DNA of 64,000 nt. It comes from a bacterium. Its GTDB lineage: Bacteria; Planctomycetota; Planctomycetia; Isosphaerales; Isosphaeraceae. A model generated the notes under the pieces. That model searched no databases. It saw nothing but the letters and a program-made list of their open reading frames with translations, and was not told the origin of the DNA. Of this stretch, positions 33,990 to 43,203 are shown piece by piece; within the stretch, counting starts at the first letter, position 1; every line of letters begins with the position of its first letter. Location of the stretch: contig WGMM01000033.1 in assembly GCA_016125085.1 (NCBI GenBank), forward strand, positions 1-64,000, in the 5' to 3' direction. The translations under genes and the position numbers were made by a program.

Positions 33990-35360
33990 ATGAGCCACAG
34001 CGTCGCGGAACACGAACCGGCGGAAGTCACCGAAAGCGGAAATGCCAACGGCGCGGGCATCGACCTGAAGTGGTTGAGTGACCGTGTCGAATACGGGCTT
34101 TATCAGGACTGCGTGCACTGCGGGCTTTGCACGGCCAGTTGCCCGACTTACGTCATGACCGGCGACGAAAACGATAGCCCCCGGGGCCGCATTTATCTGA
34201 TGCGTGCCGTGGTGGACGGCCGGGCGTCGGTGACGGAAAAGGTGCGGCATCACCTGGGCCTTTGCCTCGATTGCCGGGCATGCGAAACGGCGTGCCCCTC
34301 CGGCGTGCAGTACGGCAAGCTGATCGAACCCTTCAAGGTGGCGCTGGAAATCTCGGCCGACGGCGACGATCGACCGCCGCTTCTGCTGCGGATCCTGCTG
34401 CGTCACCTTTTCCCTTATGCGAACCGCATGAAATGGGCCCTGATTCCGGCACGGATCGGCATGAAGACGGGCCTGATCCCCATCGCCCGCTCACTGGGAT
34501 TGACGAAGCTGCTGCCGAAAACTCTGCAGCGGATGGAGGAAATGCTGCCCCCTTCGATGCCGCTGCTGCCACCAGCACCGTTGCCTGAGAAGCTCGAGCC
34601 GGTCGGGAAGAAGCGTGCGACCGTGGCCTTGTTCACCGGCTGCGTGACCGACGCCATGACGCCCGAAACCAACTCCGCCACGGCCCGGATCCTACAGCAC
34701 AACGGCTGCGAGGTGCATGTCGTCGCTGGTCAGGCGTGCTGCGGTGCGGTCAGTTATCACTCGGGCGACGAGAACGGGGCCAAGGCCTTTATGCGGGCCA
34801 ACCTGAACGCCTTCGACCTTTCGAAGTACGACGCCGTGATCATCAACGCGGCCGGCTGCGGGGCGATGCTCAAGGACTATGCCCACCTGATGCATCACGA
34901 TCCGGAAGCCGCACGGGCTGCCGCATTTACGGCGAAAGTGAAGGACATTACCGAGTTTCTCGTCGAGCTGGGGCCGGTCAAACCCGCGAACCGGGTCGAA
35001 GCGAAGCTGACTTATCACGATGCCTGCCACCTGTGCCATGGCCAGCAGATCCGCAATCAGCCGCGGCAGTTGCTGGGCATGATCGAAGGGCTTTCGATCG
35101 TACCGCTCGAGGAAACGGAAATCTGCTGCGGAGCGGCCGGTACGTACAACCTGAGCCAGCCGGAGATGAGCCGGCGTCTGGGCCGTCGCAAGGCGGAATA
35201 CATCGATGCGACCGGGGCTTCCGTTGTCGCCGTGGCCAATATCGGATGCCAGATGCAGATTCGCTACTACCTCGACGAACGTGGCGGCTCTCACGAAGTG
35301 GTTCACCCGGTGGAGCTGCTCGATCGGGCCTATGGCCCACTTCCCGGCGGAACGGCCTGA
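33990..35360 (+). CDS. glcF: Glycolate oxidase iron-sulfur subunit GlcF-like
   Basis: A 456-residue soluble or membrane-attached electron-transfer subunit. Two [4Fe-4S] ferredoxin motifs are complete: CVHCGLCTASCP (Cys41, 44, 47, 51) and CLDCRACETACP (Cys92, 95, 98, 102). Two CCG-type domains follow (GCVTDAM...GQACCGAV; DACHLCHGQQIRNQPRQLL...EICCGAAGTYN...IGCQMQIRYYL), as in heterodisulfide-reductase-like and GlcF proteins. It accepts electrons from the flavin subunit GlcE. No signal peptide. An upstream GlcE gene lies 93 bases away; a methyltransferase gene follows at 84 bases. Confidence 0.9.
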   Translation: MSHSVAEHEPAEVTESGNANGAGIDLKWLSDRVEYGLYQDCVHCGLCTASCPTYVMTGDENDSPRGRIYLMRAVVDGRASVTEKVRHHLGLCLDCRACETACPSGVQYGKLIEPFKVALEISADGDDRPPLLLRILLRHLFPYANRMKWALIPARIGMKTGLIPIARSLGLTKLLPKTLQRMEEMLPPSMPLLPPAPLPEKLEPVGKKRATVALFTGCVTDAMTPETNSATARILQHNGCEVHVVAGQACCGAVSYHSGDENGAKAFMRANLNAFDLSKYDAVIINAAGCGAMLKDYAHLMHHDPEAARAAAFTAKVKDITEFLVELGPVKPANRVEAKLTYHDACHLCHGQQIRNQPRQLLGMIEGLSIVPLEETEICCGAAGTYNLSQPEMSRRLGRRKAEYIDATGASVVAVANIGCQMQIRYYLDERGGSHEVVHPVELLDRAYGPLPGGTA

Positions 35361-35444
35361 TCGCTATAATCGGCCCGACCTGGCTAGAGCGGCGGCGGAC
35401 GGATCGCCCCGCGCCACTCGACGAATCTCCTTGCGGCGGCATCG

Positions 35445-36254
35445 ATGGCCAATCCCTATCGCGACGTTTTCTACCAGCACCAGGCCGAGTGGCACAAATA
35501 CCAGAGTGCGGAGGATGTCGCATCGCGCCATGAACTGCGCCGCCGCTATTACTCCTGGTACGCACGGAATTGGCTGCCTGACTATAAAACCGGCGAGATT
35601 CTCGACATCGGTTGCGGCAGTGGCCAGTTCATGTATTTCCTGCGCAAGGAAGGCTATGAGCGGCTGACGGGTCTGGATCTGGACAAACAGCAGGTGGAGA
35701 TCGCCCGCCAGCTCGGTTTCGAAGTGCACGAGCAGACGGCACTGGATTTTCTCGTTCGCAGCGAAAATGGCTATGACATGATCGTCATGCTCGACATCAT
35801 CGAGCACTTCACCCGCGAAGAGCTGTTCCCGCTCCTGCGTGAAGTCTATCGCAAGCTCCGCACCGGCGGCCGGCTGATTCTCAGCGTGCCCAACGCCGAA
35901 AGCCCGACGGGCCCGGGCTGCGTTTACGGCGACATCACGCACGAAACGTCATTCACGCCCGTCTCGCTGGCGGAAATGCTCTTCTGTCACGGCTTCGAAG
36001 TGAAGGAAATGCGCGACCCGTGGCCCGCCCCGGTCGACTTGCCCCGCTCGCTTTACCGCGGCCTCGTGCTGGTCATGCGCAAGCTCGCGGGCATCAAGTA
36101 TCGCCTCCTGGGCCTGGAGCCGCCCCGATATTGGTCGAACGTGGTCTGGGCTCTGGCCATCAAGCCCGATATCCGCGAAGAGTCGGTGACGGACACTCCA
36201 GCCCCAGGCCCAGTGATGGACCCGGACCTGGGTACGCCGCCGGTTCGAGACTGA
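35445..36254 (+). CDS. SAM-dependent class I methyltransferase
   Basis: A 269-residue methyltransferase. Motif I is EILDIGCGSGQFMYFL (SAM Gly-rich loop), the acidic residue that binds ribose hydroxyls is in LTGLDLDKQQ, and post-I/motif IV segments VMLDIIEHF and RLILSVPNAESP follow. The pattern resembles methyltransferases acting on small metabolites or lipid/sugar carriers, but the substrate is not readable. The gene is close behind glcF (84 bases) though likely unrelated functionally. Ending PAPGPVMDPDLGTPP is a low-complexity tail. Confidence 0.85.
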   Translation: MANPYRDVFYQHQAEWHKYQSAEDVASRHELRRRYYSWYARNWLPDYKTGEILDIGCGSGQFMYFLRKEGYERLTGLDLDKQQVEIARQLGFEVHEQTALDFLVRSENGYDMIVMLDIIEHFTREELFPLLREVYRKLRTGGRLILSVPNAESPTGPGCVYGDITHETSFTPVSLAEMLFCHGFEVKEMRDPWPAPVDLPRSLYRGLVLVMRKLAGIKYRLLGLEPPRYWSNVVWALAIKPDIREESVTDTPAPGPVMDPDLGTPPVRD

Positions 36255-36305
36255 TCGAACCGATCTTCGATCGTCGTGACCGATTTCGTCGAATTGTCGA
36301 CTGGG

Positions 36306-36593
36306 TCAGTGAATGGGCGAATCGGTCGGAGGGACGTCGAAGCTCGTTTGTGCTTCGACGCTCATCACGCCAGGAACCTTTTTCAACGCCGCCAACTGGC
36401 AATCCGCCGTGCCGCAGATCAGGCCCGTGGCCTTGAGCACTTCATCGACATGCATTCCAAGTGAGCGAAGCTCACCGGCGACGTGATCGATCCGGGGCAG
36501 ATATTCGTCGTCCACCGTGATCACGATCGACTTCGTCTCCATGGATTTCGAACTCGCTTTCAAGCTTTTTTTCGGCCGCTTATCGTCTGACAT
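36306..36593 (-). CDS. Small propeptide/I9-like protein downstream of subtilase
   Basis: A 95-residue protein with no signal peptide. After a Lys/Ser-rich N terminus it has the beta-alpha-beta pattern SIVITVDDEYLPRIDHVAGELRSLGM, then VPGVMSVEAQTSF, which resembles the ferredoxin-like fold and the V-x-x-VE ending of subtilisin propeptides and I9 inhibitors. It is encoded immediately after a subtilase on the same strand (175 bases). A role as an inhibitor or folding chaperone for that protease is therefore plausible, but there is no database evidence here. The Met at 36593 is the likely start. Confidence 0.6.
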   Translation of the reverse strand: MSDDKRPKKSLKASSKSMETKSIVITVDDEYLPRIDHVAGELRSLGMHVDEVLKATGLICGTADCQLAALKKVPGVMSVEAQTSFDVPPTDSPIH

Positions 36594-36767
36594 GGGCGGA
36601 AGTCTCCGTTCCTTTCTTAACCACAATCAGACAATCATCCTACGGCATCGGTACGATCGTTGGAATCCTCATATCAGGAAATGTGCGGAAGTCGAACTTC
36701 GAAGTGCCGGACGACTTCCGCATGGCGAGCCGGGGACCGGAACGGCGTGATCCGGTCCGACCACGCC

Positions 36768-38177
36768 TTACTGCTGCGGTGCCTGGATCAGGCCCGCACC
36801 CAGATCGGCCACGTCTCCGGAGATACTGCGGCAGTTCTGAGTGAGGATCGTCCACAATGCGGAACCGGTTCGGCCCGTAAGCTGGCACCAGAGTGCCGCG
36901 ATACCAGCCACGTGCGGCGTGGCCATGCTCGTGCCGCTCCAGGAATCATGCTTGCCGCCAGGCAGGCTCGAGAAAATGGAAACACCGGGTGCGGCGATGT
37001 CGATCTTCCCGGCCGTTCCCGAGGATGACGAACTTCGCGCTGAGAAGTCGGCGATCCTGAGCCGGTTATCCACCGCCGCGACTGCCATGATCGAAAGGCT
37101 GTTCGCCGGCTGACCGACGAATCCGGGGTTGCCAAGCGAGCGTTCGGCATTATTGCCCGCCGCCGCGATGATCAGGCAGCCGGCAGACAATGCCCTTCGG
37201 CCGATCTGTTCGAATGCCATCGAAGGCTGATCGACATCGGCCCCCAGCGACATCGAAATCACCTGGCAGCCATTGGCCACGGCCCAGTTCATGCCGCTCA
37301 GGACGGAAGAACCGACGCTGGACCCGGAATCGCTCAGCACCTTGCCGACGTAAAGCTCTGCTTCATAGGCACATCCGAACCGGCGTACGCCCGTGGCCGG
37401 CTGTAGCGGGCCGCAGGACGTACCCGCGCAGTGGGTGCCGTGGCCCTGGACGTCCTGCACCGACTGACGAGGAATGAACGACTGGCTCACGATCTTGCGG
37501 CCTTTGAAGTCGGGATGCTTCAAGTCGATGCCGGTGTCGAGGATAGCGACCTTCACGCCCTTGCCGGTCGAACGGCTCGTGTTCACCTTCGTGGCCTGAA
37601 GGCCCCAGGTGAACTGGCTGGTGTCGCGGAACGTGGCGAGGGGCTCGGCTTTCTCCTCGGCGACTTCGCTCATGGCGGCGAGCTTGTCGTAAAGCTGATT
37701 GACGGCGTCGCGATAGCCCTTCAAATACTGCAGGTGCGGAAATGGAGCTTCCTCGAACGCCCGGTAGATATACTCGGGCTCGACGGCCATGATCTGGCTG
37801 CTGGAATCGCTGGCGGCTCCCATCAGGCTCTGGAGCTGGTCGTCGTCGGCCGCGACGACAGCGACACCCAGGGCAGGCAGGTAGAGCGCGTCGGACCGGG
37901 CGGCCTGGGCCTGATCGACAGCCGAAGCGGCGAAATCCGCAGCCGAAAGGACATCGCGGATGCCAGTCAGCCTGTTCAGGCTTTGAATCGCAAGCTTCGG
38001 CGACTGAAGCACTTCTTTGCGATAGACGACGACATAACGGCCCGTCGTGGCCGCGCCAGGCCTGGGGGCGGGCGGTTCGACGGGTGGTTCGAAATCGATC
38101 GGCTTCGAAGCTTCGACGATTGCGTCCAGAGCTTCAGGCGTCGATTCGGTGGACTTTGGGCGGCGAGTGCGGGCCAT
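36768..38177 (-). CDS. Subtilisin-like serine peptidase (S8) without signal peptide
   Basis: A 469-residue subtilase. Triad and oxyanion residues are all present (numbering from the Met at 38177): Asp214 in VAILDTGIDLKHPDF, His246 in GHGTHCAG, Asn342 in IIAAAGNN and Ser417 in SGTSMATPHVAG. An N-terminal prodomain of about 130 residues (TGRYVVVYRKEVL to MAVEPEYIYRAF) shows an I9-like layout. The first residues MARTRRPKSTESTP are basic and lack a hydrophobic signal, so export is not evident. Cys pairs GTHCAGTSCG hint at a disulfide or metal. Downstream on the same strand is a small I9-like gene, a likely partner. Target proteins are unknown. Confidence 0.9.
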   Translation of the reverse strand: MARTRRPKSTESTPEALDAIVEASKPIDFEPPVEPPAPRPGAATTGRYVVVYRKEVLQSPKLAIQSLNRLTGIRDVLSAADFAASAVDQAQAARSDALYLPALGVAVVAADDDQLQSLMGAASDSSSQIMAVEPEYIYRAFEEAPFPHLQYLKGYRDAVNQLYDKLAAMSEVAEEKAEPLATFRDTSQFTWGLQATKVNTSRSTGKGVKVAILDTGIDLKHPDFKGRKIVSQSFIPRQSVQDVQGHGTHCAGTSCGPLQPATGVRRFGCAYEAELYVGKVLSDSGSSVGSSVLSGMNWAVANGCQVISMSLGADVDQPSMAFEQIGRRALSAGCLIIAAAGNNAERSLGNPGFVGQPANSLSIMAVAAVDNRLRIADFSARSSSSSGTAGKIDIAAPGVSIFSSLPGGKHDSWSGTSMATPHVAGIAALWCQLTGRTGSALWTILTQNCRSISGDVADLGAGLIQAPQQ

Positions 38178-38475
38178 GGGGAATTCCTCGATACTGGACA
38201 ACGGAGGTGATACGGAAACAGCGGCGCTAATGGAAAAAGCGTTCGCGCAGTCTTACTTTCCCGATTATCAGCCAGACCGAATTGGAGAAAAGGCCGAAAT
38301 CCGAAATTTCGAAACAGGAATTTCAGGGCAGGACCACTGCGATCAATGCAATCCAAAGATCGCGAGCCGGTCTCGATCGGCGCAATCGGTTCGACTCATT
38401 TTCGAACGCTCCAGGCACAAATTACGACGCCCCGAACGCCATCGCCGGTGACAGGATTTCGCGATAACGATTCGC

Positions 38476-39996
38476 TTAGGCCAGGATTTCGGTGATCACC
38501 TTGCCATGGTCGATCTCAAGGCGGCGGCGTCCGGGCACTTCGAGCTTGCGGCCGTCCAGGCCCATCAGGTGCAGCACCGTGGCATGAAGGTCCGTCACAT
38601 AGTGGGCCGGTTCGAGGGCATGAAAGCCGAGTTCGTCAGTCTCGCCATGCACCGTGCCGCCCTTGATGCCCGCGCCAGCCATCCAGATGGTAAAGCCATG
38701 CGGGTGATGGTCGCGACCGTCGCGCCCGCCGGCGCGTTGCTCCAGCCCCGGCGTGCGGCCGAACTCGGTGCAGAAGACGACGGTGACATCGTCCCAAAGG
38801 CCACGGCGTTTGAGATCTTTCAGAAGCCCGGCGATGGGCTTGTCGACCGTGGCGCACAGCCGCGTGTGATTGTCCTTGAGCTTCTGGTGCGAATCCCAGA
38901 CTCCATAAGCACTTGGGAAAACCTGCACGAACCGTACGCCCCGTTCGACCAGCCGACGGGCTGCCAGGAACCGTTCGCCGGCGACTTTCGTGTTGTCCTG
39001 ATCGATGCCGTAAAGCGACTTCGTTTCGGCTGATTCCCGGGCCAGATCCACGGCCTCCGGCACAGCCATCTGCATGCGATAGGCCAGTTCGTAGCTGCGG
39101 ATCCGGGCACGCAGGTTGGCGTCGTCCGGATATTCCGCACCCAGAAGACCATTGAGTTCGCGGGCCATTTCGAACTCGCGGGCCTGGTCCTCGGCACTCA
39201 CGCCCTCAGCCCGACGTCCGTAAGGCAGCGGCATCGCCGGGTTCAGGTCGATCGGGACACCCGAATACTGCGGCCCGAGATAATTGGCGTCGATCGACTG
39301 CCGCGTGTCGGACCGGGTCGGCCCGCCCAGGACGACGAACTGAGGAAGGTTCTCGTTGAGCGAACCGAGGCCATAGGTGACCCAGGCGCCGATGGAAGGC
39401 TGCACTTCGTCGAGCCGGTGCCGGCCGGTGTGTATCTGGTTTTCTGCGGCGTGGTCGTTGTCGGTCGTCCACATGTTGCGGACAAAGGCGATATCATCCA
39501 CGCATCCACCCAGATGCGGCCACCAGTCGGAAACCTGGATGCCCGACTGGCCGTAAGTCTTGAAGCCGACCTGAAGGGGGTAGATGATCGGATATTTGTC
39601 GCGGACATTGATTTCCGAAGCGACTACCGACCGCGAACGCTTGTCGTGAAGGGGGTTGTCGAGCGGGTTGGCCAGGTCGGTCTTGTCGAACGTCTTGCCA
39701 GCGTATTTGTTGATCGCGGGTTTGTTGTCGAACGTCTCGATGTGGCTGTAACCGCCTGAAAGGAACACCCAGATCACCGACTTCGTGCGGGGCCGGTGCA
39801 TCGGCAGGCCTGTCGGCGGCGCGTTCACGGCCGCTTCGTCGGCAAGGGCCGATCGTGCGATGCCGTCGCGAAACAGCATCGAACTTAAAGCGAGGCCCGT
39901 GAAACCCATGCCGTAGTCTGCCAGAAACGCCCTGCGCGAGGTGCCGCAGCCGCAGAACCCGGTCCGGTCGTCGAACTTCGGAGCTTTTTCGGACAT
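38476..39996 (-). CDS. DUF1501 family protein
   Basis: A 506-residue planctomycete DUF1501 protein with a Tat-like leader: TSRRAFLADYGMGFTGLALSSM. DUF1501 members belong to the sulfatase/alkaline-phosphatase-like fold; the characteristic VIWVFLSGGYSHIETFDNKP opening and VVFCTEFGRTPGLEQ, then DHHPHGFTIWMAGAGIKGGTVHGETDELG are visible. It is the downstream partner of the DUF1549/DUF1553 gene (68-base gap), the usual arrangement in Planctomycetota. Probably exported to the cell envelope. Activity is unknown. Confidence 0.93.
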   Translation of the reverse strand: MSEKAPKFDDRTGFCGCGTSRRAFLADYGMGFTGLALSSMLFRDGIARSALADEAAVNAPPTGLPMHRPRTKSVIWVFLSGGYSHIETFDNKPAINKYAGKTFDKTDLANPLDNPLHDKRSRSVVASEINVRDKYPIIYPLQVGFKTYGQSGIQVSDWWPHLGGCVDDIAFVRNMWTTDNDHAAENQIHTGRHRLDEVQPSIGAWVTYGLGSLNENLPQFVVLGGPTRSDTRQSIDANYLGPQYSGVPIDLNPAMPLPYGRRAEGVSAEDQAREFEMARELNGLLGAEYPDDANLRARIRSYELAYRMQMAVPEAVDLARESAETKSLYGIDQDNTKVAGERFLAARRLVERGVRFVQVFPSAYGVWDSHQKLKDNHTRLCATVDKPIAGLLKDLKRRGLWDDVTVVFCTEFGRTPGLEQRAGGRDGRDHHPHGFTIWMAGAGIKGGTVHGETDELGFHALEPAHYVTDLHATVLHLMGLDGRKLEVPGRRRLEIDHGKVITEILA

Positions 39997-40064
39997 GGCG
40001 ATTCACGATTCCGTTGAGTGTTTTCGAAACGTTCGGTCACCCGATCGACACCAGCTTCCCAAGC

Positions 40065-42926
40065 CTAGCGGATCGTCAGAAAGTCGTCGTGATTGAACAG
40101 GATGCGAATCAGGCTCTGCCTTCGTGCCGCAGCCGCCGGGCCGGGTGTGGCCGGGGCCGAGCCAGTCTCGGCGGTTGGCTTGGAAGAAGCCGGTTCCGTG
40201 CTCAAGAATGCGGCCAAAGTCGTTCTTTCAGCAGGTGTCGGCTGTCGCGAAAGGCACTGGGCGAAGGCGGCTTCGATGAATCGATCGCTCCGCGCGGCTT
40301 CGCTCTCGATGGCGGCCGTTTCGTTCCACAGCTTCTCGGCCAGAATTTTCGACTGTTCCTGCACCAGCTTGCTGTTGACCAGGGCCAGGGCCTGCTGCGG
40401 CACGACGCTGCGGGTGCGGCGATAGGCGTCGCAGGCGTCGGGGGCGTCGAACGTTTCCAAGAATCGCGAGTGGCCCGATTCTTCCGGGAAAATCGAGAAA
40501 TAGAGGCTTCGTCGCAGGTCGGTCGATTCGGCCTCGGGCTTGTTTTCCACGGGCGGCCCGCCCGCGACGTTCGACAAGCTGCCGGAAGCCGCCAGGATCG
40601 TGTCGCGAACGGCCTCGGCCTCCAGCCGCCGGCGCTGGAATTTCCAGTATTGGCGATTCTCCGGATCGCGGGCGATTTCGGCCTCGTGCCCTCGTGCTGA
40701 CGAGCTGCGCCTGTAGGCATCGCTCGTCATGATGAACCGGTGCAGGTGCTTCAGGCTCCAGCCATGGTCCATGAACTCGACGGCAAGAAGATCGAGCAGT
40801 TCCGGATGCGACGGCTTCTTGCCGTTGCGGCCTAAATCCGTCACCGTTTCGACCAGCGGCTGACCGAAATGCCAGTTCCAGATATGGTTGACCGCCACCC
40901 GGGCCGTCAGCGGATGGTCTTTGCGGGTCAGCGTGCGGGCCAGCGACGCCCGCCTGCCTGAACTTTTCGCGGGGTAAACCGGCGTGAGAGTGGCGTAAGT
41001 TTCAGGCGGGGCAGCCTTTTCGGCGGCTGATAATGCGTCGGCGGCTTTTTTCGCGGATGCTCCGGTCGCTGCAATGGCTTTGTCCGCTTCAGCGATCTTC
41101 GCAGGGTCAGCGGTCCGGCGAGTGATCGCCGCATCTGCCGAAGCGATTTCGGCATCCGCCAGAGCACGCTTGAGAGCGGCCAGTTTCGCGGCCCTTTCGG
41201 CTGAAATCGCCATAAGCTTCAGAGTATCGAAGCGTTTCGGGTCGGCCTTGTCGCGATATTTCGCATCGTCGGCCCGGATGCGTGCGTCGAGCGAAGCCAG
41301 GGCCGTTTCGGCCGACCGAATCCGTAGCAGGGCCGCTTCGATCGCCAGATCGGCCCGGCGCGATTTCGCCAGAGCCGTTTCGGCCGCAGCCGAATCGACA
41401 GTCGAATCGACTGCGGTCTGCAAAGCCTTATCGACCTGCGATTTCAATTCGGCCCGGATCGATTCACGCTGTTCGGCCGCTGCTTTGAGAGCGGCACGCG
41501 CGGCCGCGATTTCGGCGACGAGCGGATCGCGCATGGCCTGGCGCACCCATGGTTTCAGGCCGGGGTAGTAAGCCTCGGGCGGCAGGTCGACGGGCGTGGC
41601 TGATTCCACGTTCGTGAACACGGCCGGCAGGCCCGGACCCAGCGGTTCGCGGCCCTTGACCAGTTCCCGTTCGTCGCCGCCGGAATAGACGGCCACTCTT
41701 GCGTCAGGCTTGTCGTCGAAGACCGAAACGCTGCCGATCATCACGACTTTCCGAAGCACGGAGTATTCGTATTTCTGGAACGGTCCGGGGTCGGCCTCGC
41801 CGGGCCAGCGATCCTGCCGCAGCTCGATCGGCTCGAAATAGGCCCGAAGCTTGAAGTAATCGTCCTGTTTGATCGGGTCGTATTTATGGTCGTGGCAGTG
41901 GGCGCAGTTGAACGTCAGCCCCATGAAGGCCTTGCCCGTGTGCTCAACGATATCGCGCTTCCACTGGTGAGGGTTCAGGGCATACCAGTTGCGTGCCAGA
42001 TATCCGGTCGCCACGGCTTCCTTTTCGTCGCCGGGGGCCAGCTCGTCGGCCGCGATCATCATTCGCACGATGTGGTCATATCCGGCGTCGCGGTTCAGCG
42101 AATCGACGATCCAGTCCCGCCATCGATACACCTGCGGAGCGCTGTTCCAGACATCCGGCACATAGCGGCGGCCGTACCAGTCGGCATAGCGCCAGATGTC
42201 CATCCAGTGCCTGGCCCAGCGCTGGCCATAAGCCGGGGAAGCCAGCAGGCGGTCGACCATTTTTTCGAAAGCATCCGGCGAGTCGTCGGCCAGAAAAGCC
42301 GCGATTTCTTCACGCGATGGCGGCAGGCCGGTCAGGTCGAGCGTGGCTCGTCGAAGCAGCGAGGCCTTGTCCGCGATTTCGGTCGGGCGAAGGCCGCTTT
42401 TCCTGAGCCCGGTCACGATCAGGGCATCGACCGGATGCATTTTGCCCTGAACCTCGCCCGATTCCGGCAAAGCGGGCCGTTGCGGAGGCCTGAAGGCCCA
42501 GTGCTCACGCGGGTCGGGCTCCGGGGTGTCGTTCGCGGGGGCGGGGGCACCGGCCGCGATCCAGCGACGGAGCGTCTCGAGCTGACCGGAATCGAGCGGA
42601 TTGCCCTCGGGCGGCATCCGCAGCTTCGTGTCGGTCTCAGTCACGCGGGCGACGATTTCGCTTTCGTCCGGCTTGCCGGGTTCGAACGCCGGGCCCGAAT
42701 CGCCGCCCTTGAACATCGCCGCGACCGTATCCAGCCGCAGGCCCGCTTTCTGCCCGAGCGCGCCGTGGCATGAATAACACTTCGCCTTGAAGATTTTCCT
42801 CACGGCCTGGGCGTCGGCGGCCGATTCCGCCTTTTCCGCAGCCTGCAGTGAAGGCACGCTGACCGCTGCCGCGATGCCGGGCAGGATGAAGAAAAAAGCA
42901 CGTAAGGCGGTCGCGGCGGATGACAT
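40065..42926 (-). CDS. Planctomycete DUF1549/DUF1553 cytochrome c protein (PSCyt1/PSD1)
   Basis: A 953-residue exported protein. After a signal peptide (FFFILPGIAAAVSVPSLQAA) comes a planctomycete-type cytochrome c with CYSCH (Cys50, Cys53, His54), then DUF1549, which carries another heme-like motif NCAHCHDHK, and a C-terminal DUF1553 (NHIWNWHFGQPLV, SYKRSS-like segment). Between the two DUFs, about residues 470-640, lies an unusual Ala/Glu/Lys-rich, probably coiled-coil insert (AAARAALKAAAEQRES...ASADAAITRR). It is the upstream partner of DUF1501. The family is abundant in Planctomycetota with no established function; heme binding is inferred from motifs. Confidence 0.92.
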   Translation of the reverse strand: MSSAATALRAFFFILPGIAAAVSVPSLQAAEKAESAADAQAVRKIFKAKCYSCHGALGQKAGLRLDTVAAMFKGGDSGPAFEPGKPDESEIVARVTETDTKLRMPPEGNPLDSGQLETLRRWIAAGAPAPANDTPEPDPREHWAFRPPQRPALPESGEVQGKMHPVDALIVTGLRKSGLRPTEIADKASLLRRATLDLTGLPPSREEIAAFLADDSPDAFEKMVDRLLASPAYGQRWARHWMDIWRYADWYGRRYVPDVWNSAPQVYRWRDWIVDSLNRDAGYDHIVRMMIAADELAPGDEKEAVATGYLARNWYALNPHQWKRDIVEHTGKAFMGLTFNCAHCHDHKYDPIKQDDYFKLRAYFEPIELRQDRWPGEADPGPFQKYEYSVLRKVVMIGSVSVFDDKPDARVAVYSGGDERELVKGREPLGPGLPAVFTNVESATPVDLPPEAYYPGLKPWVRQAMRDPLVAEIAAARAALKAAAEQRESIRAELKSQVDKALQTAVDSTVDSAAAETALAKSRRADLAIEAALLRIRSAETALASLDARIRADDAKYRDKADPKRFDTLKLMAISAERAAKLAALKRALADAEIASADAAITRRTADPAKIAEADKAIAATGASAKKAADALSAAEKAAPPETYATLTPVYPAKSSGRRASLARTLTRKDHPLTARVAVNHIWNWHFGQPLVETVTDLGRNGKKPSHPELLDLLAVEFMDHGWSLKHLHRFIMTSDAYRRSSSARGHEAEIARDPENRQYWKFQRRRLEAEAVRDTILAASGSLSNVAGGPPVENKPEAESTDLRRSLYFSIFPEESGHSRFLETFDAPDACDAYRRTRSVVPQQALALVNSKLVQEQSKILAEKLWNETAAIESEAARSDRFIEAAFAQCLSRQPTPAERTTLAAFLSTEPASSKPTAETGSAPATPGPAAAARRQSLIRILFNHDDFLTIR

Positions 42927-43203
42927 CAGGATTCGGCTCCTGGTTGGACGATCGGGGCCGAGGTCAGTTCGGAACGGCAAGGCAAGTGCGGCGGGAGAGG
43001 GGAGAAGCTACGCGGGTCGCATACCTTCCGTTAGTCATCTTAACAGGTCGGCAGCCTGTGTCAAAGATGAGGCTGTTCGCTCTGTGTCTACCTTTTCGAG
43101 CACCTTGAAAGATAGAATCGACTGATTCCGCAGGTTTTCCGTTCGTACTCCGTGATTCACGACCGGCGCAGCCTGCAGCACTCGAATGCCAGAATCGTCA
43201 CCG

